Counted from the stretch's first letter, positions 48,601 to 61,774 are shown. The stretch: 64,000 nt of DNA from Fasciolopsis buskii (GCA_008360955.1 LUCM01009193.1:174079-238078); one strand, 5' to 3'. A program made the numbers and translations. Notes: generated by a model from the sequence alone, not told the origin.

Positions 48601-51279
48601 TTGCGGCAATTCCATCCGCTTCATTGCGGATCTTGCATATTTTATATGTTGCTTCGTTGTCATCTTTCTCATTAGTATTAAGAAATCAGCTGGGCGCACA
48701 CTATGGAGGTCTCTGTTGCCTGTAGTCGGCAATACTGAATTAAAGGCAGATAGGTACAAGCAGACTTATATCCCTTAGAGAGAAATGTCAGACCAGTAGA
48801 TAAGGAGTGCCAAAGTAAATCCCCTACTGAATCAGATTTCGAACTACTCCTTGAAACCATAGAAGGTCAGTCATGCAAGTGGAGAGCGTTTTTGAAACTC
48901 TAAGTGCTGTCCATCCAAAGAGTTAATGAAAAGTTCAAATCTACGACAGACTGCAGAGAAGCCGTTGATCTACTGGACAGTTCAAGAGAGATATTAGCTG
49001 ATGAGCAAGTGATGCCCGGGTTTTCCATAAGAGAGGAAAACAGTTCCTGACAGTATTATGTGGTACAATAACAGTAGAATCAGGTTCACGCATCAGTTAA
49101 AAATGGAAAGGAAATCACCAATAAAAAGTGAAATCCGAGTTTAGTTAGGTGCTTTTCGATCTTACATATGTCTTTATTTCAAAAAATATTTCGCTGAGAA
49201 ACGTTTCCAGTGAGCTTGCTGCATGTTTAAATTAGACTAGTAAATAGATTCTCGGCATTGGAACTGCTGATTGAAGTCCAGTATAATGAATTTCAGATAT
49301 TTGTGGTAATAAACACATTCATTATCTACAAATAGGGGTGGAGAACAATTTGTTTCCTATTGATTAAATGAGCTGAAGCAACCAAGGTTGCGCAACAGAT
49401 CTGACAGGCTCTGTACACGGTAAATGTGTCATAAATTTGCGATTGTTTTGGCTAGTGATCATATTGCTATAAACAGGAGCTTTAATTTCGAGGCTACTCA
49501 GAGTGGGATAAATCAGACATTCAACTGGTTGGAAAAACATCTAACTGATTTCAAACTGTGGTTGTGATAGATTCCGGTGAAAACTGGCTGAATCGGTGGA
49601 GGGGGACTGCAAAATCGAAGCATATAATCACTCCTCTACCAAACGCACTTAAACATAATATCTGCTGACAGAATGATCAATAAATACAGATGCACTAGAT
49701 CTGCGTTAGATAAAAAGAGCTGACGGAATTCCTTCCTACGAACTTTTTCCTGCATGCCTGCCAGTAATTTTCTTTATGCTGCATAATTCCTCTCCCAGTT
49801 GATTAGGATATATCTTCTCAGGTACACACTGCAAAATGTTTGACACAAAATTTCATAATAGGGAAGTGAATGAAATTACTAATGCAAAAGGTATTTATAA
49901 TGTGAGATATTTAGTGGGCACCTGATAAATCCAAGTGATATCATTTCGGATTTAAATTGTGCAGCGTAACGCTGCTGTGCTTTTTCGTCCGAGTTCACAT
50001 GGAGAACTAATTCCTTCCGACTTCTCCCAGACAAATCGCCCTATTAAAGAGGACTGATTCTTTGCATACCGTTAATCTGTTTACACAGGTGGAAAGTGCC
50101 AGATATTATCTACTCATCTGATAGTGAATAAAAATAAGGACAATTATGAAGGATTTTAAGTGTCTCTCAGGCAGAAAACTTCAAGCTCTTTTTAATTTGC
50201 CTTTTTATGTTTTCACTTAAATTTATATACTCCCATTAAACGCAGTTAAGTATGATGCAGACGAACCAGCGGTCTTGAACAATCTGAGTGAGGGTAAAAC
50301 ATTTATCACTTGTAGCTTTTATCCAGGAATAAAATAAAATCGATCTCGCCTGAATTGAAATCGTGAATAAATGCTGTGGATGCATTAGTAAATTGATTCC
50401 TGTGGCCGATGCGCGTTGAGGACATTACAAACGATTTCCGGAAACTGTCTCAGACAGTCGAAGCTGTCTTGGTATGCTTCATTCTCTCACTGTTTCTTCC
50501 TGATGCTGTCTAAATAGATCATCTGGGAGGAAGTTGCTTTGATCAAAGAGATAAGACATCTTTGGACCTTTGTTTATGTTTCCCGATGTCCGAGTCCAAG
50601 GCTACTGGGTCACCATATGCCGATTGTTTAATTAGCTTCTTTTACCTAATTGTGATTGACGCAATCCGATTGATAATGTTGTTCTCATATCTGTATTTTT
50701 GAAAATTTAATAAAAAACAAACGTATTTGCACGCAGAAGACTTGAATTACGACGGGTTAATAAAAAAAATAAGATCGTAAAGTGCTGCGGTACATCTGGA
50801 AGCAACTGCTGCCCCTTTTCTTAAAGTTAAACTTGTCCGAAACGTCATAGTAAATGGACCAGCAATTTGTGATCGACAATGTAACGTTTAGTGCTTTCAT
50901 CTTGGTCTGGCAAGAGTGAGTTACTTTTTGTTTATGACCTAATTGTGCATTCGGAAAATCTTTGTTAGCTGAAAGCTGAATTTTATGATAATTAATTTGT
51001 CATCAGTATGCTTCCTGTTTAGGTAAAAACCTTGAGTATGATTTAATTTGAAAGCACCAAATTTTCGTTGTCTTAAATTTTAATTACATACATTGCTGAC
51101 GTCCAAGTAACAGGCTTCACGCGAATATTTTCCACTCCAGAATGCAATGGCTGAAGTAATAAAATACCTGAGATTATATTCGTACTGCTCAACGGGAATT
51201 AAGAAAATCTCTCAGATAATAAGGTGTAAAGTTGATTGTAAATCAGCAGGCAAATATGCCAATCGATTTTCTATTCCAG
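42665..51279. other. Long stretch without supported genes
   Basis: About 8.6 kb. Noted but weak: a B-box-like GGTTTGAATTC at about 43292, a 50-nt open segment at 47462-47511 with a good acceptor and a TATGG|GTAAGT donor, and small overlapping ORFs at 45265-45525. The rest shows nothing I can name. Confidence 0.38.
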
Positions 51280-51465
51280 CCACCTACTACATATTTCAAG
51301 CAAGATGCATTATATTGGGTTATTAAGCCTTTGATTCAGCCAATGTCTCGCTTCGGCGAAGAGGCAATGACGTATGCAGTTATCCTAGTCTACCCAAAAG
51401 ACCTTGATGTCTACTCGATTGCTGACGCGAATCGACATTTTCAACGAATTAATAGGGATACATAG
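51280..51465 (+). CDS. Candidate exon, open to a stop
   Basis: After a good acceptor (ATCGATTTTCTATTCCAG) the frame reads 61 codons to TAG in phase 0: PPTTYFKQDALYWVIKPLIQ and, later, AVILVYPKDLDVYSIADANR. Codon use is coding-like. It may be a terminal exon, or it may splice out earlier at AATGAC|GTATGC (phase 2), which would be in phase with the terminal candidate at 53161. Function unknown. Confidence 0.33.
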   Translation, partial: PPTTYFKQDALYWVIKPLIQPMSRFGEEAMTYAVILVYPKDLDVYSIADANRHFQRINRDT

Positions 51466-51569
51466 ACTTTGGTAGAATATTTGTTAAAACAATGGCTTCT
51501 ATCATACCGAACGTCTGGTTAGCGTTGAATAATTTAACCCAGTATAAGTTGTGACTTTCATTCGATTAG

Positions 51570-51763
51570 GTTTATGGACTAATGATGAAAAGTTTTACTT
51601 TCATATTCCAATGCAAATACATTGCACTCTATGTTATTCGCATTCTTCTGTCCAAATTAACTCAGGTCATGTAGTGCTACCAAAGTGTTTTAGTAAATTT
51701 GAAGAAATTGGGAAATTTTTATGCTCTATGAAAGTCGTCAGACACGCCAGACCTGCTGATTAA
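51570..51763 (+). CDS. Possible terminal exon
   Basis: Acceptor TTTCATTCGATTAG, then 2 nt plus 63 codons to TAA. The peptide contains LWTNDEKFYFHIPMQIHCTL and KFEEIGKFLCSMKVVRHARP. It is close behind 51280-51465 on the same strand, but the stop there prevents direct joining. Support is modest. Confidence 0.25.
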
Positions 51764-53160
51764 AGAAATCAGAAGTTTACCCTTTCGACGTCTTTGGAAC
51801 GGACGATACACTGCTTTCAACTGATTACCCGGTTCAAAAGCTCATAAAATCTTTCGCCGGTTATGGTTGCAAGAAAAATTGATGATACTTTGTGGGCGAT
51901 CTCTGTGCTTTGCGCATGTTTTTTTTCTAGTGTTGGCATAAGTTTGACGATATCTTTATGACTAGCACGACAAAGGCATGAAATGCGAGAAGCATGTCCC
52001 ATGACTTCTAGGGTCCACTGCAATGAGGCCAGAGTACGCGGCATCCATGACTCCAAAACGTGGAGTGATAAAGAACTACATAGGCTCTAAATAGTACCGG
52101 TATGGTAAAGCTCCGGGGAACGGTGAGTTGACATCTACTGCAAAAGTGACCGAAGAATATGTGACTTAAACCTGTGACCGTTTCACTTCTTCAACTATAA
52201 ACAAAGATCACTGTAAACTAATCTGAAATAAAATATCATAGTTTTCGAAACCATGCTATTTCTTTTCATAGACTATCTCTAGCCCTTTCGCAAGCGTGCA
52301 TTTCTTGTTTCTAAGGCTATTAAGTTTAGGTAGAATAAACCAATAAATTGTCACGTTGGCAATGAAGAACTTCTTTTGCAGCCGCGTCCGGCCGATCGTT
52401 TGCACAAAACTTTTCCGGATAAATTAGTTGCGATATGGAGTTTGTTAAACAAAACACATCCTCGCTTAAAATTTATTGAGTTTCTGAACAAATAATGTAT
52501 GCGGGATTGCAGTTTGAAGCCGTGACGCTACGGTACAGCACAGCCAGATTTGGGTCTCACTATTTTAGTTATCTTGACGATTACATAGTTGAAGGCAAAT
52601 CTACCGATTCACCAGTTGATAATCAAAAAGTGCCATGAAAATTTCCGGTTCCAAAATACTATCACGCAACCGAGTAAACGCAATTCATTTCGTTTTGTAA
52701 TTGTCGGTGAAAGTATTATTAAAACAGTTAAAAAGAATCAAATAAATAATCACAGTGACCAATTTCTTCTATTTACTTTTTCCGTTTATCTTTATCGTAG
52801 CATATCACTTCTACTGTGTGTACACCACGTAGTTCAGTGACACATGAATCCGTAGTGCGCATGATAATTTTTCCAGACTAAGTGGTAAGGCTGAAGTAGT
52901 AAGTCTAGTCTTGGAGTGATTACTTGTAGGAGGAATATTTTCGTGAGAAATGGTACACAGTAGGTGATAAAGCATTTCTTGGTCTGTTTGACACTGGTAG
53001 TCCCATCGTGGGTGTGATGCACATATTTATTAAACCGGTTTTTTCTCACCTTTGCCACACCTAAATAGGTACCTGTTGGCTAACATTTTTGAGTGAATCT
53101 TTCTTGTTTCATCAACGTGACCTGGTTTTGGCTTCTGCTTTATTTAATCGAAGCTCTTAG
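51764..53160. other. No supported feature
   Basis: Short ORFs only; the minus-strand frame at 51817-52056 has no clear splice sites. Confidence 0.35.
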
Positions 53161-53338
53161 GACGCATCCAAGTAGTAGTGGACTCGTTAGCTATCCTTCT
53201 ACTAACAGCAGAATCACAATGAGTGGTCACCCTGGAATAAGCTGGCATACGGCACGGATGGACCAATTGCCAGATTGGGAAACCAGTTCAATTTTAGCAA
53301 TTCACCAGCAGGAAATCACAACATATAAATATGATTAA
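53161..53338 (+). CDS. Candidate terminal exon
   Basis: A strong pyrimidine-rich acceptor (CTTCTGCTTTATTTAATCGAAGCTCTTAG) leads into one base plus 58 codons and a TAA. The peptide opens THPSSSGLVSYPSTNSRITM, contains SGHPGISWHTARMDQLPDWE and ends QQEITTYKYD. It is hydrophilic, Ser/Thr-rich and without membrane segments, like a disordered cytosolic C-terminus. It is one of the most protein-like terminal segments here. The old PLE relic starts about 450 bp downstream. Confidence 0.42.
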
Positions 53339-53920
53339 ACATGCATGCAGATGATCCGCATTTAACCGCGGACCGGAATAGATGGGCACAATTAAGTTAG
53401 CTGTTATCTCATGTGTCTGTATGGTGGCATTCATCAATGAAAGAAAATTGGTTATTTTCGGATGTAACTTCATTTATTATCTCGATATTGATTTTATGTG
53501 CGTTCGATTTATCAAACGGACGTGTTGCGTTCCACTTGTGCCTCTATTTCCAGACTTTCACAATCTGAACAGCGCTTATCGATAGACTAATTCGGTTATG
53601 GTTTGCCTACGAGAGCGTTGTGGCATCGCTGCTATTTCAGCAAGAACATACATACACTGGATTCCTTATCTGGTCAGCGATACGAGTTAATACCGTTTAA
53701 TGATTGAGAAGATCGCGAAACATTGGGTGACACTTACCCAATAGAATATTAGAGAAAGGAAACGAATATTCCGTGATGACAACATGCTATGCCATTTCTT
53801 CCAGCCATTTACGTGAAAAACAGTAAATTATTGAATATTTACTTATAATCTGCTTCATTGTATAAAATGCTCTTTTGAGCTTGCATGTGTACTAGAAAAC
53901 CTTTCCGAACTTCCCACAAT

Positions 53921-54568
53921 ATGATTTCCAGTGATGTGGACGAATATTCCTTTACGAATATTCCTCTTTATGAAACAGTTGACTGTATATAAGATTTAAT
54001 CTCTCATTCCCATTGAATGTTTACGGGAACTTGTTGCATTATGTACTCATAATGTTTCATTTGATTTCGAATGCACTGCATAGGGACAAATGAACGGTGT
54101 GCCAGTAGGCAGTCCATCAAGCCCAACACTAGCAAAGGTGTTTTTATCCTCGATAGAGACGAAATCAAAGAATCGTATTTCCAAATTTGTTTTGTACAAA
54201 CAATTTTTTGACAATATTCTCATTTTCTGCTGGTTCCAAATATTTTGAAACTAATTCCGCTCACGCCGAACTTTCAGTTTCTTATAAAAAAAGAAGCAGG
54301 AGGCCCTTTCAATTTTTTAGACATCAAACTTATGAAGACCTCGACTGGGACCATAAAACGCTCCATCCATGGAAAAGCCATATTGAGTTGTCAATACTTG
54401 CATTTCGCAAGTTCTATACCGATTGCATACGAACGCGACTTAGTAAAGATTCATCGTCGTGCCAGAATTAGTTGCACGCCAGACATTCTGCCGGAAGAAG
54501 GAAGTTTTCTTCGTACAACATGCACTCCTCACGGTTATCTAGCAAAATCCACTGACGTTCATAGTTGA
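53921..54568 (+). pseudogene. PLE-2 reverse transcriptase remnant
   Basis: Split over three reading frames. The catalytic YxDD is replaced by FFDN, so activity is lost even apart from the frameshifts. The best preserved block, 54245-54568, is uninterrupted for 107 codons and covers the region after the RT core (NFLDIKLMK, YLHFASSIPIAYERDLVKI, RARISCTPDILPEEGSFLRT, HGYLAK). Confidence 0.72.
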
Positions 54569-54622
54569 CAAAAGCCGAAGTTTGACCCAAGCTATACCTC
54601 AGACTGGTCTTCAAGATAGACC

Positions 54623-54856
54623 ATGCTCTCAAGTGATGTGCGTCACGAACTCAGTTCAACCATAAATCGCACATTCTCAGCCGTAGAACTTTACCTCTTT
54701 TCAACCACCCGGAAGATCTTTCTGAAGCAGTATGCTTCTTTTCGGATGTCGCAGTTTGCCTCACATCTCGTGCAGCAGTTAAACTACAGTTGTGTTAACA
54801 TTTACGTCGGGGGAACAGACCGAAGACAAGGGATATCAGAACATATACTCAAATGA
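54623..54856 (+). pseudogene. PLE-2 GIY-YIG nuclease remnant
   Basis: 77 codons ending at a stop. FSTTRKIF marks the linker; SHLVQQLNYSCVNIYVGGTD and RRQGISEHI correspond to the GIY strand, Cys motif, YIG strand and following helix of the PLE endonuclease. The Y of the first motif is changed to Q. Fainter matches continue past the stop to about 55080. Confidence 0.68.
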
Positions 54857-55100
54857 TCGGCCAAATACATGTCACAAAACAGTGAATAGCAATCCTGATC
54901 ATGAACCAGAGTCATCTACTGCAAAATATTTCATAACAATCTAACACAATTGACTCCGTTCTACGTTTTAAACCACTATTACACAATACTGCCCCGAAAA
55001 TTTTATCCCATTATGCAAACAAAAGCTACCACCACAGACATTGCGTTTGCCATGGCGAAAATATGAATTGCTTGTTTTACTGAATTTAAACTCTACCCCT

Positions 55101-57447
55101 TTCACCAAATATTATAACTAATGGGACGTTTTAACCTCGGCTTCGTGGGATGTTGATATGCTCACGTTGAATTTCGCAAACCAAGCGTCTCCTATATTTT
55201 TGAAGCCTGCTTCAAACTGAACGTTATTTGTTAGGGCACGGATTCCTCACTATTAGATCAAGGCTTGTTAAGCAAGATCGCAATAAACCCATTGCCAAAC
55301 ATTTTGCGCACTGTATATAAGACCATTTTATAATAACCACATACGGCCTCGATTGTACTGATCGCTTTGGTCACACAAACTAGGTGGTGTGACTGTACAA
55401 GATATAAAATAAAGACCACAGTAGCAGATTACCTGGACGGTTGGCAATTCCATCTAGGAAAGGTACACAGTTTGTAACGGGAAAACAAACGGTCTTTTGT
55501 TCCAAAGTTTCTTGACACCTACTGTTTCACGTTCCAAACCAGGTAGGTGACTTTAACGGAATTATTTGAAAAATGACTTGAATATTACGCAAATTTGACG
55601 TTGGATAAACTTCACATAGTTTACCTTTGACAATATGCATCAATGAGGGCTTTCGCCGCCATAAATCTGTTACGTTGTTACGACAGAAAGCAACCTCGGT
55701 TCATTTTATTTCGCAGGAGTAAGCTGACAACTATTGTATTCCACCGTATTCTTCAAACAAAGCGTAATTCTTACATACCATAATTCCCTTCCTGTTTTAA
55801 TGTAAAGGCGCGTTCTAAAAATTTACGGTTGCAACTTTCGGGACAAATCATATGAAGCTCGTTTGCGTTTCACTCAGTCAACCTTAACTCCCATAAAGAG
55901 ACAGTGAATATCGTGCAGATCCAAATGCCTTTTTCGTGTGAAGATAACGTTACTTCAAACAATGTCAACCCAGGAGGTAGCATTGAAGTAACTGGCATCT
56001 TATTTCAGTGAAAATTTAATTGACTGCTTCCACATGAAGACATTTGGTAATTTGATAAAGGAAATAACATCTCTGACTAGAAAGATGTTATTCCAGAGGA
56101 GATTCCCGTTCAGTCAACATTGGCACCTTTTGGTAACCGATCGGAATTTAGTGTTTTTGGAGCGTCATTCTCATGATCATTTCCTCTCGCACAGTTTTGT
56201 AAGGTAATCTGAACAGGACACAAACATCGGCTCAAACTTTGACGTACACCATCGACTGCCACTGATAGCCGGGTGTCAACTAAACTTTACCTGTCGTTAT
56301 TTGTTGTTTTGAATCACTTTATCAGTCTGAATAATCGAATTCTCGGGTACCGGCATTTTTATTTGGTCTTATGTCAAGGATCTAACTAGTCCCACATAAT
56401 CTACAACTGCGTGGACAGCGAAATGAATAAATATAAACGGTTGAGTTATCCCTCAACCGGACAGTTTAGACGTACATATTAAATTGCAAATTTTCAAGGT
56501 AAGATAACCACTGCAGTGGCTGAGTGAGATTATAAGCAACGATGAGTTGTCCAATGTGATAAGTATTTTATCAGCAGTAGTAATGCGATAGGCTTCATTT
56601 TGAGAATCCTGCTTGGCAGAAAATCCTGATTCCTTCTGTTAATGTATCTAACATCAGCAATTTGTGAAGTCGCTGAAAATATCTTGCATGAAATGCAGTG
56701 AAATATTTCAGAGCCTGGCAATTAAAATTCATAATAGTTCGCAGGCCGTTCAATTTTCTGATTTCTGCAGTGGATATTTGCAAAAATTTGAGATAGGATT
56801 AGACGAAACGGATTATGGAGCGAAACTGTGTTTGCGTGATGTTTAACACCGAACACTTCTTCCTGAAGGGGTTAAAAAATCAACTTGATCATTAAATAAA
56901 GCTCCGTCGATCTTCGTCTAGATAAAATAAATAGCCTCGACATACTCACAATGATACAACTAATGTTTTTAACTCGGTAAGATTCAAGCCAATACGAAAG
57001 ATCAGAGAGATCCTTGACCGTATATATACAAGCAACATTACATACCCCAGTCTTTTTCATCCTGGATCAAGTCCTTTCTGTGGGCCTCCAGTTTGCGTTG
57101 TTTCAATACTATCGTCACATGTTATAGAGAGTTGGTTAAATACTCCTGTTATTTCTTTTATTAAATGAAAGAAAACATTGCTTGAGGATCTCACTTACAA
57201 GTTAAGTTACGAATATTCCCACGAACAAGAAAAACAGTGTACACGATGAGTTCAAACAACCGGTCTTTGCACGCTGCAAACAAGCATGCATGTTAACACG
57301 CAACATGGGCAAAAGCTGCTCAAAATCTCCCTGGCGGTTGGATGTTAAAGCCACGGAAATATTGTTCGATAACATTTATTCTACTGGTCATCTTGGTGGA
57401 AACATCTGGAAGTCATTTTAACCTTAAAAACACCAAAATTTTATTAA
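55101..57447. other. No supported gene; one short hairpin
   Basis: Short ORFs only. A perfect 8-bp stem with a 6-nt loop (CGGTTGAG TTATCC CTCAACCG) lies at 56438-56459. Confidence 0.38.
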
Positions 57448-57560
57448 CCATCAGTGGTTCAGTGGATTAGGTTTTCGTCATCAAGAAGTGCGAGTTTCGA
57501 ATCCCATATCCATCGGTCAGTTTGATGAGTGGTGGCAACTAGCTGCCCTCGGATAAGTGA
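57448..57560 (+). mobile_element. tRNA-derived SINE fragment
   Basis: A box TGGTTCAGTGG at 57455-57465 fits the pol III consensus and a B box GTTTCGAATCC at 57494-57504 follows at tRNA-like spacing (10 of 11). The following GGTCAGTTTGATGAGTGGTGGCAAC loosely matches the flank of the SINE at 24.54 kb. No ribozyme block. It is probably an old retroposon rather than a tRNA gene, since no acceptor stem is evident. Confidence 0.45.
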
Positions 57561-59735
57561 CACAATTGACCAAATGGAACATTATTTGGGTCTATGCCGC
57601 TCTAAGTTTAAAACAGTGATTTCCGGCTATCCCCCGCCTCACGCATCCGTCCGTATAGACTATGGGGTAAACATTTACCACTATATTCACGCTTGCAGCT
57701 TATCACAAATCTAAGAGAATGAATGTGTAGCGAGTCAGTGGTAATAGTTCGCAATTTGATATAGAAAAGTCACTTCGTGGACCCATGTGCATGCGGTAAA
57801 CGAGTAATTTCATCAGCTTGTGTCATTGAATTTTACCCTCATGCTCATCTCAGCAAAATAAAGTATCTGACAGCGAGAAAGCTGATGACGACATTTTCTG
57901 TTAAACTGTAAAAGGATAGAGGTTGTTGTCACTCACAAAGTAGCCAACAATCAGAGATGCAGAATGGGACCCGATTCTCGGGTAGACCTAAAAGCCAGAT
58001 TAATTATTTCCAAACAATAGTTTGGCGGGTAGCATGAAGATCTTTACCGATGCCGATAGAAAAATAGACATTTCCTGGAAGCACACAGTGTGGAGAAAAA
58101 TTCTCCCCGTATTTTACTCCTAATTCATTTACAGATTCCGTGACAATATGAAATTAGGCATGAAAAAATCCAATAGACAATGGAAATTTTATGTCGTCCA
58201 AATTGCCTCTGTCAATTGATTGGTTCATCTAACGCAGTTTGCAGCTGACTGGACGACAGCCTGATTCAGCCTTAGTCATTTGTGGACTACGGCAGCTGAA
58301 GTCTCCGGACCAAAAGGTTATTTGGGCACATAGATCGAGGTTAATTTCCTAGTGCTTAAAACCTCGGCGGATGACAGAGTGCGCAGCTGAAATCTTTTGC
58401 TAACACTGAGGTAAACTGATAAAACAACCTTGAATGCCAATTCCTAGTTCACCTTCTGCCCGATATCCACGGAGTGAGGGAAGATGGCGCTGGTTTGTAC
58501 TCAGCTAAACCTCTGTGGGATGATGCTCTTTGATCTGGTAGATTGCGGTCGTGTAGTGTAGCCTGTCTAAGATGGACCAGCAACGCTCCTGAACGAGTAA
58601 ATAATCACTGGTAAGATCAACATCGACAGTTTATTCTGGTTTAAATCCAGATTGATAAGCCAAGCGCATTGTGGCAGCACTGAACGTGCTTTTTCCAAAA
58701 TTTGATTTAGAAAGTTACTAATTACATTAATTTAGATGGCATACCGGATTTTCCTTTGTGTCATTTTACATTCAAATTCCGTCCAACTATTTAATCCTGG
58801 CAAATGTATTCCTGCAGGATGGTTCAAATGAACATAAACTCATTATCCACTGCTTCTGCTGAACAGACCTCCGTCGATCTGAAAACTAACTACTTCACCA
58901 TATACTGCTCCTGTTGGGTATTACGAAAACAGTTGAAGTTGTTGCAATAGCCACTCTATTGTTTTTGCAAACGTTGGCTAGTTCTGTCCATGTAATTAAT
59001 TTATTCAGGAGTGGCAGTGGCTATTCACTACGCGTTCATTTTTTAAGCGTGCTTAATCGTAACATTTGCAAAATCGTTACCACAGAATGTGAGTGTCGTT
59101 TGCCGTTATTTCAAGAAATTAGATGTTTGCACATTCCACGTTATCTATTGCGACATTAAGAGTTGGTCTTTTCTGAATACGGGAGGAATATATTGGCAAG
59201 AAGTGGACCTCACTGCGATCCTACAATCGCGCACTATTTGGTCTACATGACAGTCCGTCATATAAGAAATGAATGCTAAATGCTCCTCGAAGCTTCAGCT
59301 CATTCAGAATGTTCACTTGGTGGACTGGAATTTCTGTTATTGGTTTTTGAGATTCCGCTTCGAAATCTACGGTTTTCATCGGTGACATCTGTGAACGGTG
59401 GTGTGAACTCATGCGAGAGCCTAACTTTTTCCTTTTCGTTAGGTTCTTTGATTCGGTGTGCAGAAACAAATGGGCTTCACAAACTTTGTAGACACCCGTG
59501 CAGCTTGGTCGCTTCCAGCAACAAGGATAATCAGTAGGCGGCATTGTTATAAACTAGATATACCCTTGAGAGTATTGGAAAAATTGATCACAATTTGAAT
59601 ATATTGAGGAGATCCGTATAACCTTGGGAGTGCGAGTCTACTGAGCTTTGGCTATTGGTATGCCTGTCGGTTTACAAAGCCAATCCTTTTTAAGTTTTTT
59701 ATGCAACCTTTACCCTCTGTTAATTCTTTCCTCAG
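57561..59735. other. No supported feature
   Basis: Overlapping ORFs on both strands at 59221-59544 look like chance; a hydrophobic plus frame at 58914-59159 has no clear splice sites. Confidence 0.35.
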
Positions 59736-60018
59736 TGGCTCTGTTCATTAAATCGATTTACTCTGTAGGGGTTAGTACTTGGTTGGATAAAAATAGGGGA
59801 ATTTTATCCCAAACGATTTGGTTTTCCATTGACGAAAGAATATTTCTAGTCGGATCGATAGTAAGTCCAAATGAAGATACTGCCTTTCGTTGGGACAATT
59901 GGCGAGATTCCGAACCAGACATAACTTTGAGCAAAGAAGGCTTATATTTCAAAAACGTTCGAGGCCATCGAAGTATAGAAAATAAGACGGGAGTTACCAG
60001 GACCATTCTCAGTAACAG
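59736..60018 (+). CDS. Candidate internal exon (about 94 codons)
   Basis: Plus strand, 283 nt: a long pyrimidine-rich acceptor (CTCTGTTAATTCTTTCCTCAG), 2 nt + 93 codons + 2 nt, and a donor AGTAACAG|GTAATG. An alternative acceptor 32 bp further in (TTTACTCTGTAG) also keeps the frame. The peptide includes SVGVSTWLDKNRGILSQTIW, RIFLVGSIVSPNEDTAFRWD and SEPDITLSKEGLYFKNVRGH. It has alternating hydrophobic/polar patterning like beta strands and coding-like codons. The frame closes inside the donor. Function unknown. Confidence 0.47.
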
Positions 60019-61774
60019 GTAATGGTCACAGCTTGTAGGCAGAGAGAATGCCTCTAAGGGGCATTCGTAATGATGGAGATATATACTCTACTTATTTTAT
60101 CACTTGTTTAGGCCCATATGTGTGACTATGCATCGTGAATATGAGAAAAATGATATAATGCATCAAAACTGTTCAATCAAACTTATAAATGAAATGAAAT
60201 AATGCATCGTATGAACAGTCAGTTGTTGTTTATCTAACCCATAGTCTGGTTATTATGGCACCAACGTGATCGGCTTACGAAAGTCGATCGTTAAGATGTG
60301 AAACAGAATAACATTCACCCGTCTGTTCTAGTTGGTATGCGCAGGCAACATCAGCGATTCTCAGAATCCCCAGTTGAACCTGTCGCAATCGTTACCAATC
60401 ATCCTTGCATAGTTGGAGTTATGATTCTGTGACTCTTGCAAGCAAATCACGGAAACCGCGACATGCTCAGGTCACAAAACCATCAACATTAGAGCATAAA
60501 ACGTGAAATTGGTCGAATCCCAATATATATGCTATCGCAACCACATATTAGCAAAATCAAATTAACTTACAAAAGGATGTGCCTCATTTAAACATTGTTG
60601 TATTTTTAATTATTAAAGTAATGCGTTTTGTAGACTGTTGTGATAAGACCTCCGTGGAAAATTTTAAAAGATAGTCTTTTGTCTAAAAATCGATTTCTTA
60701 TCTATGGCCATTCGAACTAAAATTGATTAGTGTCCACATATACAGCCTTCCAAGCACGCGAAAAATTGGCCCGATATGTTTACATTGTAACACATTTCAC
60801 TGCTATTAAAGGGAAGATGCAATTGGTAGGCCTCTTTGTGTTTCATAAACAGTGGAGAACTGTGCGAGTGAACAGGAACATTTTCTGTCCCTGTTCACCA
60901 TCTCACTCTAGCTCGTCCGGTGTTGACGTCCCAGTTAAGGCGCTAGAGGGTTGCACTTCTCAATGAATCAGTTGTACCAATACTTCCATGGGTTTACCGA
61001 GAGTGGGGGAAGAAAGTTGTCACTGGCTGAAGAATAATTCCGTTCACACCATAAATGTTTGTTTCATCGATAATCTGCTTCCAAACGTTTACATTTGTGA
61101 TCCTGTGATCTGTATTGAATGCGCCTACGTCCCTTCGTACTTTTGCGATGTCGGTGACCAATATCTCATGTAAACAAAATTACTCAGCAAAAGACATTGT
61201 AAGATATTGCATGAAATTGATTGAAATGATGTAGAGAGAAGAAGGCATTTCAGTTTGTGGAACACCCTATGAGATTCAAAGCACCCCTGTGCCCCTGCAA
61301 AGGATAGGGCTCCCGAAAACGGTTTGCCTCAAACCTTCTGTCAGTGACGTAGTGGCTTGTTCCCTGGATGACCTATCGCACCGATTTTAGGCAAACCGGG
61401 ATAATCTCTTGTGATTCTAAAATCGTTTAGTCCTCAATAGATATGAGTTTTGCATCAGTAGTTTACTTTCTGCAATTGCAAATTCAAAGTCCTGGTACAT
61501 GAAAGGTGACCGATTTTCGCAATGACTTAGATGATACGGTCAGCCAATATGCATGCACTGGACTGCGCACATCTGGAATCACCAAGCAGCATTATTTCTG
61601 GCGATCACCATTAGCTGTTCCGTATCTCTATTCTATTTCAGATAGGTAGGAAAACAATGGAAAATGTGATATGGGCATGATCGAGTGAGATTTTATTTTC
61701 AAAATTTCCAGTCGCTCCTTGTGCACCGAATGAGATTCAGAACAGTTTTCTTTTTTATCTTTTGACCTGTCTCA
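60019..61774. other. Mostly unassigned sequence
   Basis: A plus frame at 60730-60966 begins near an ATATACAG acceptor but has only a weak donor (ATTG|GTAGGC). Nothing else is supported. Confidence 0.33.

Larger units (their letters stand above)
53790..55100 (+). mobile_element. Old Penelope-like element relic (PLE-2)
   Basis: A heavily decayed plus-strand PLE that differs from the one at 28-30 kb. Pieces in order: SFELACVLENLSELPT (pre-RT), FTNIPLYETVDCI (motif A region, its Asp shifted by indels), IPIECLRELVALCTHN, GQMNGVPVGSPSSPTLAKVF (motif B region), FFDNILIF where YxDD is expected, FNFLDIKLMKTSTGTIKRSI, then SCQYLHFASSIPIAYERDL, a nuclease remnant and a tail KLPPQTLRLPWRKY. At least four frame changes and several stops. 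Both ends are approximate. Confidence 0.75.

Noticed and set aside
49001..49030. CTGATGAGCAAG core-like string
   Set aside because: No complementary helices and no GAAA at the right distance; similar strings at 13535, 31311 and 57886 fail the same test.
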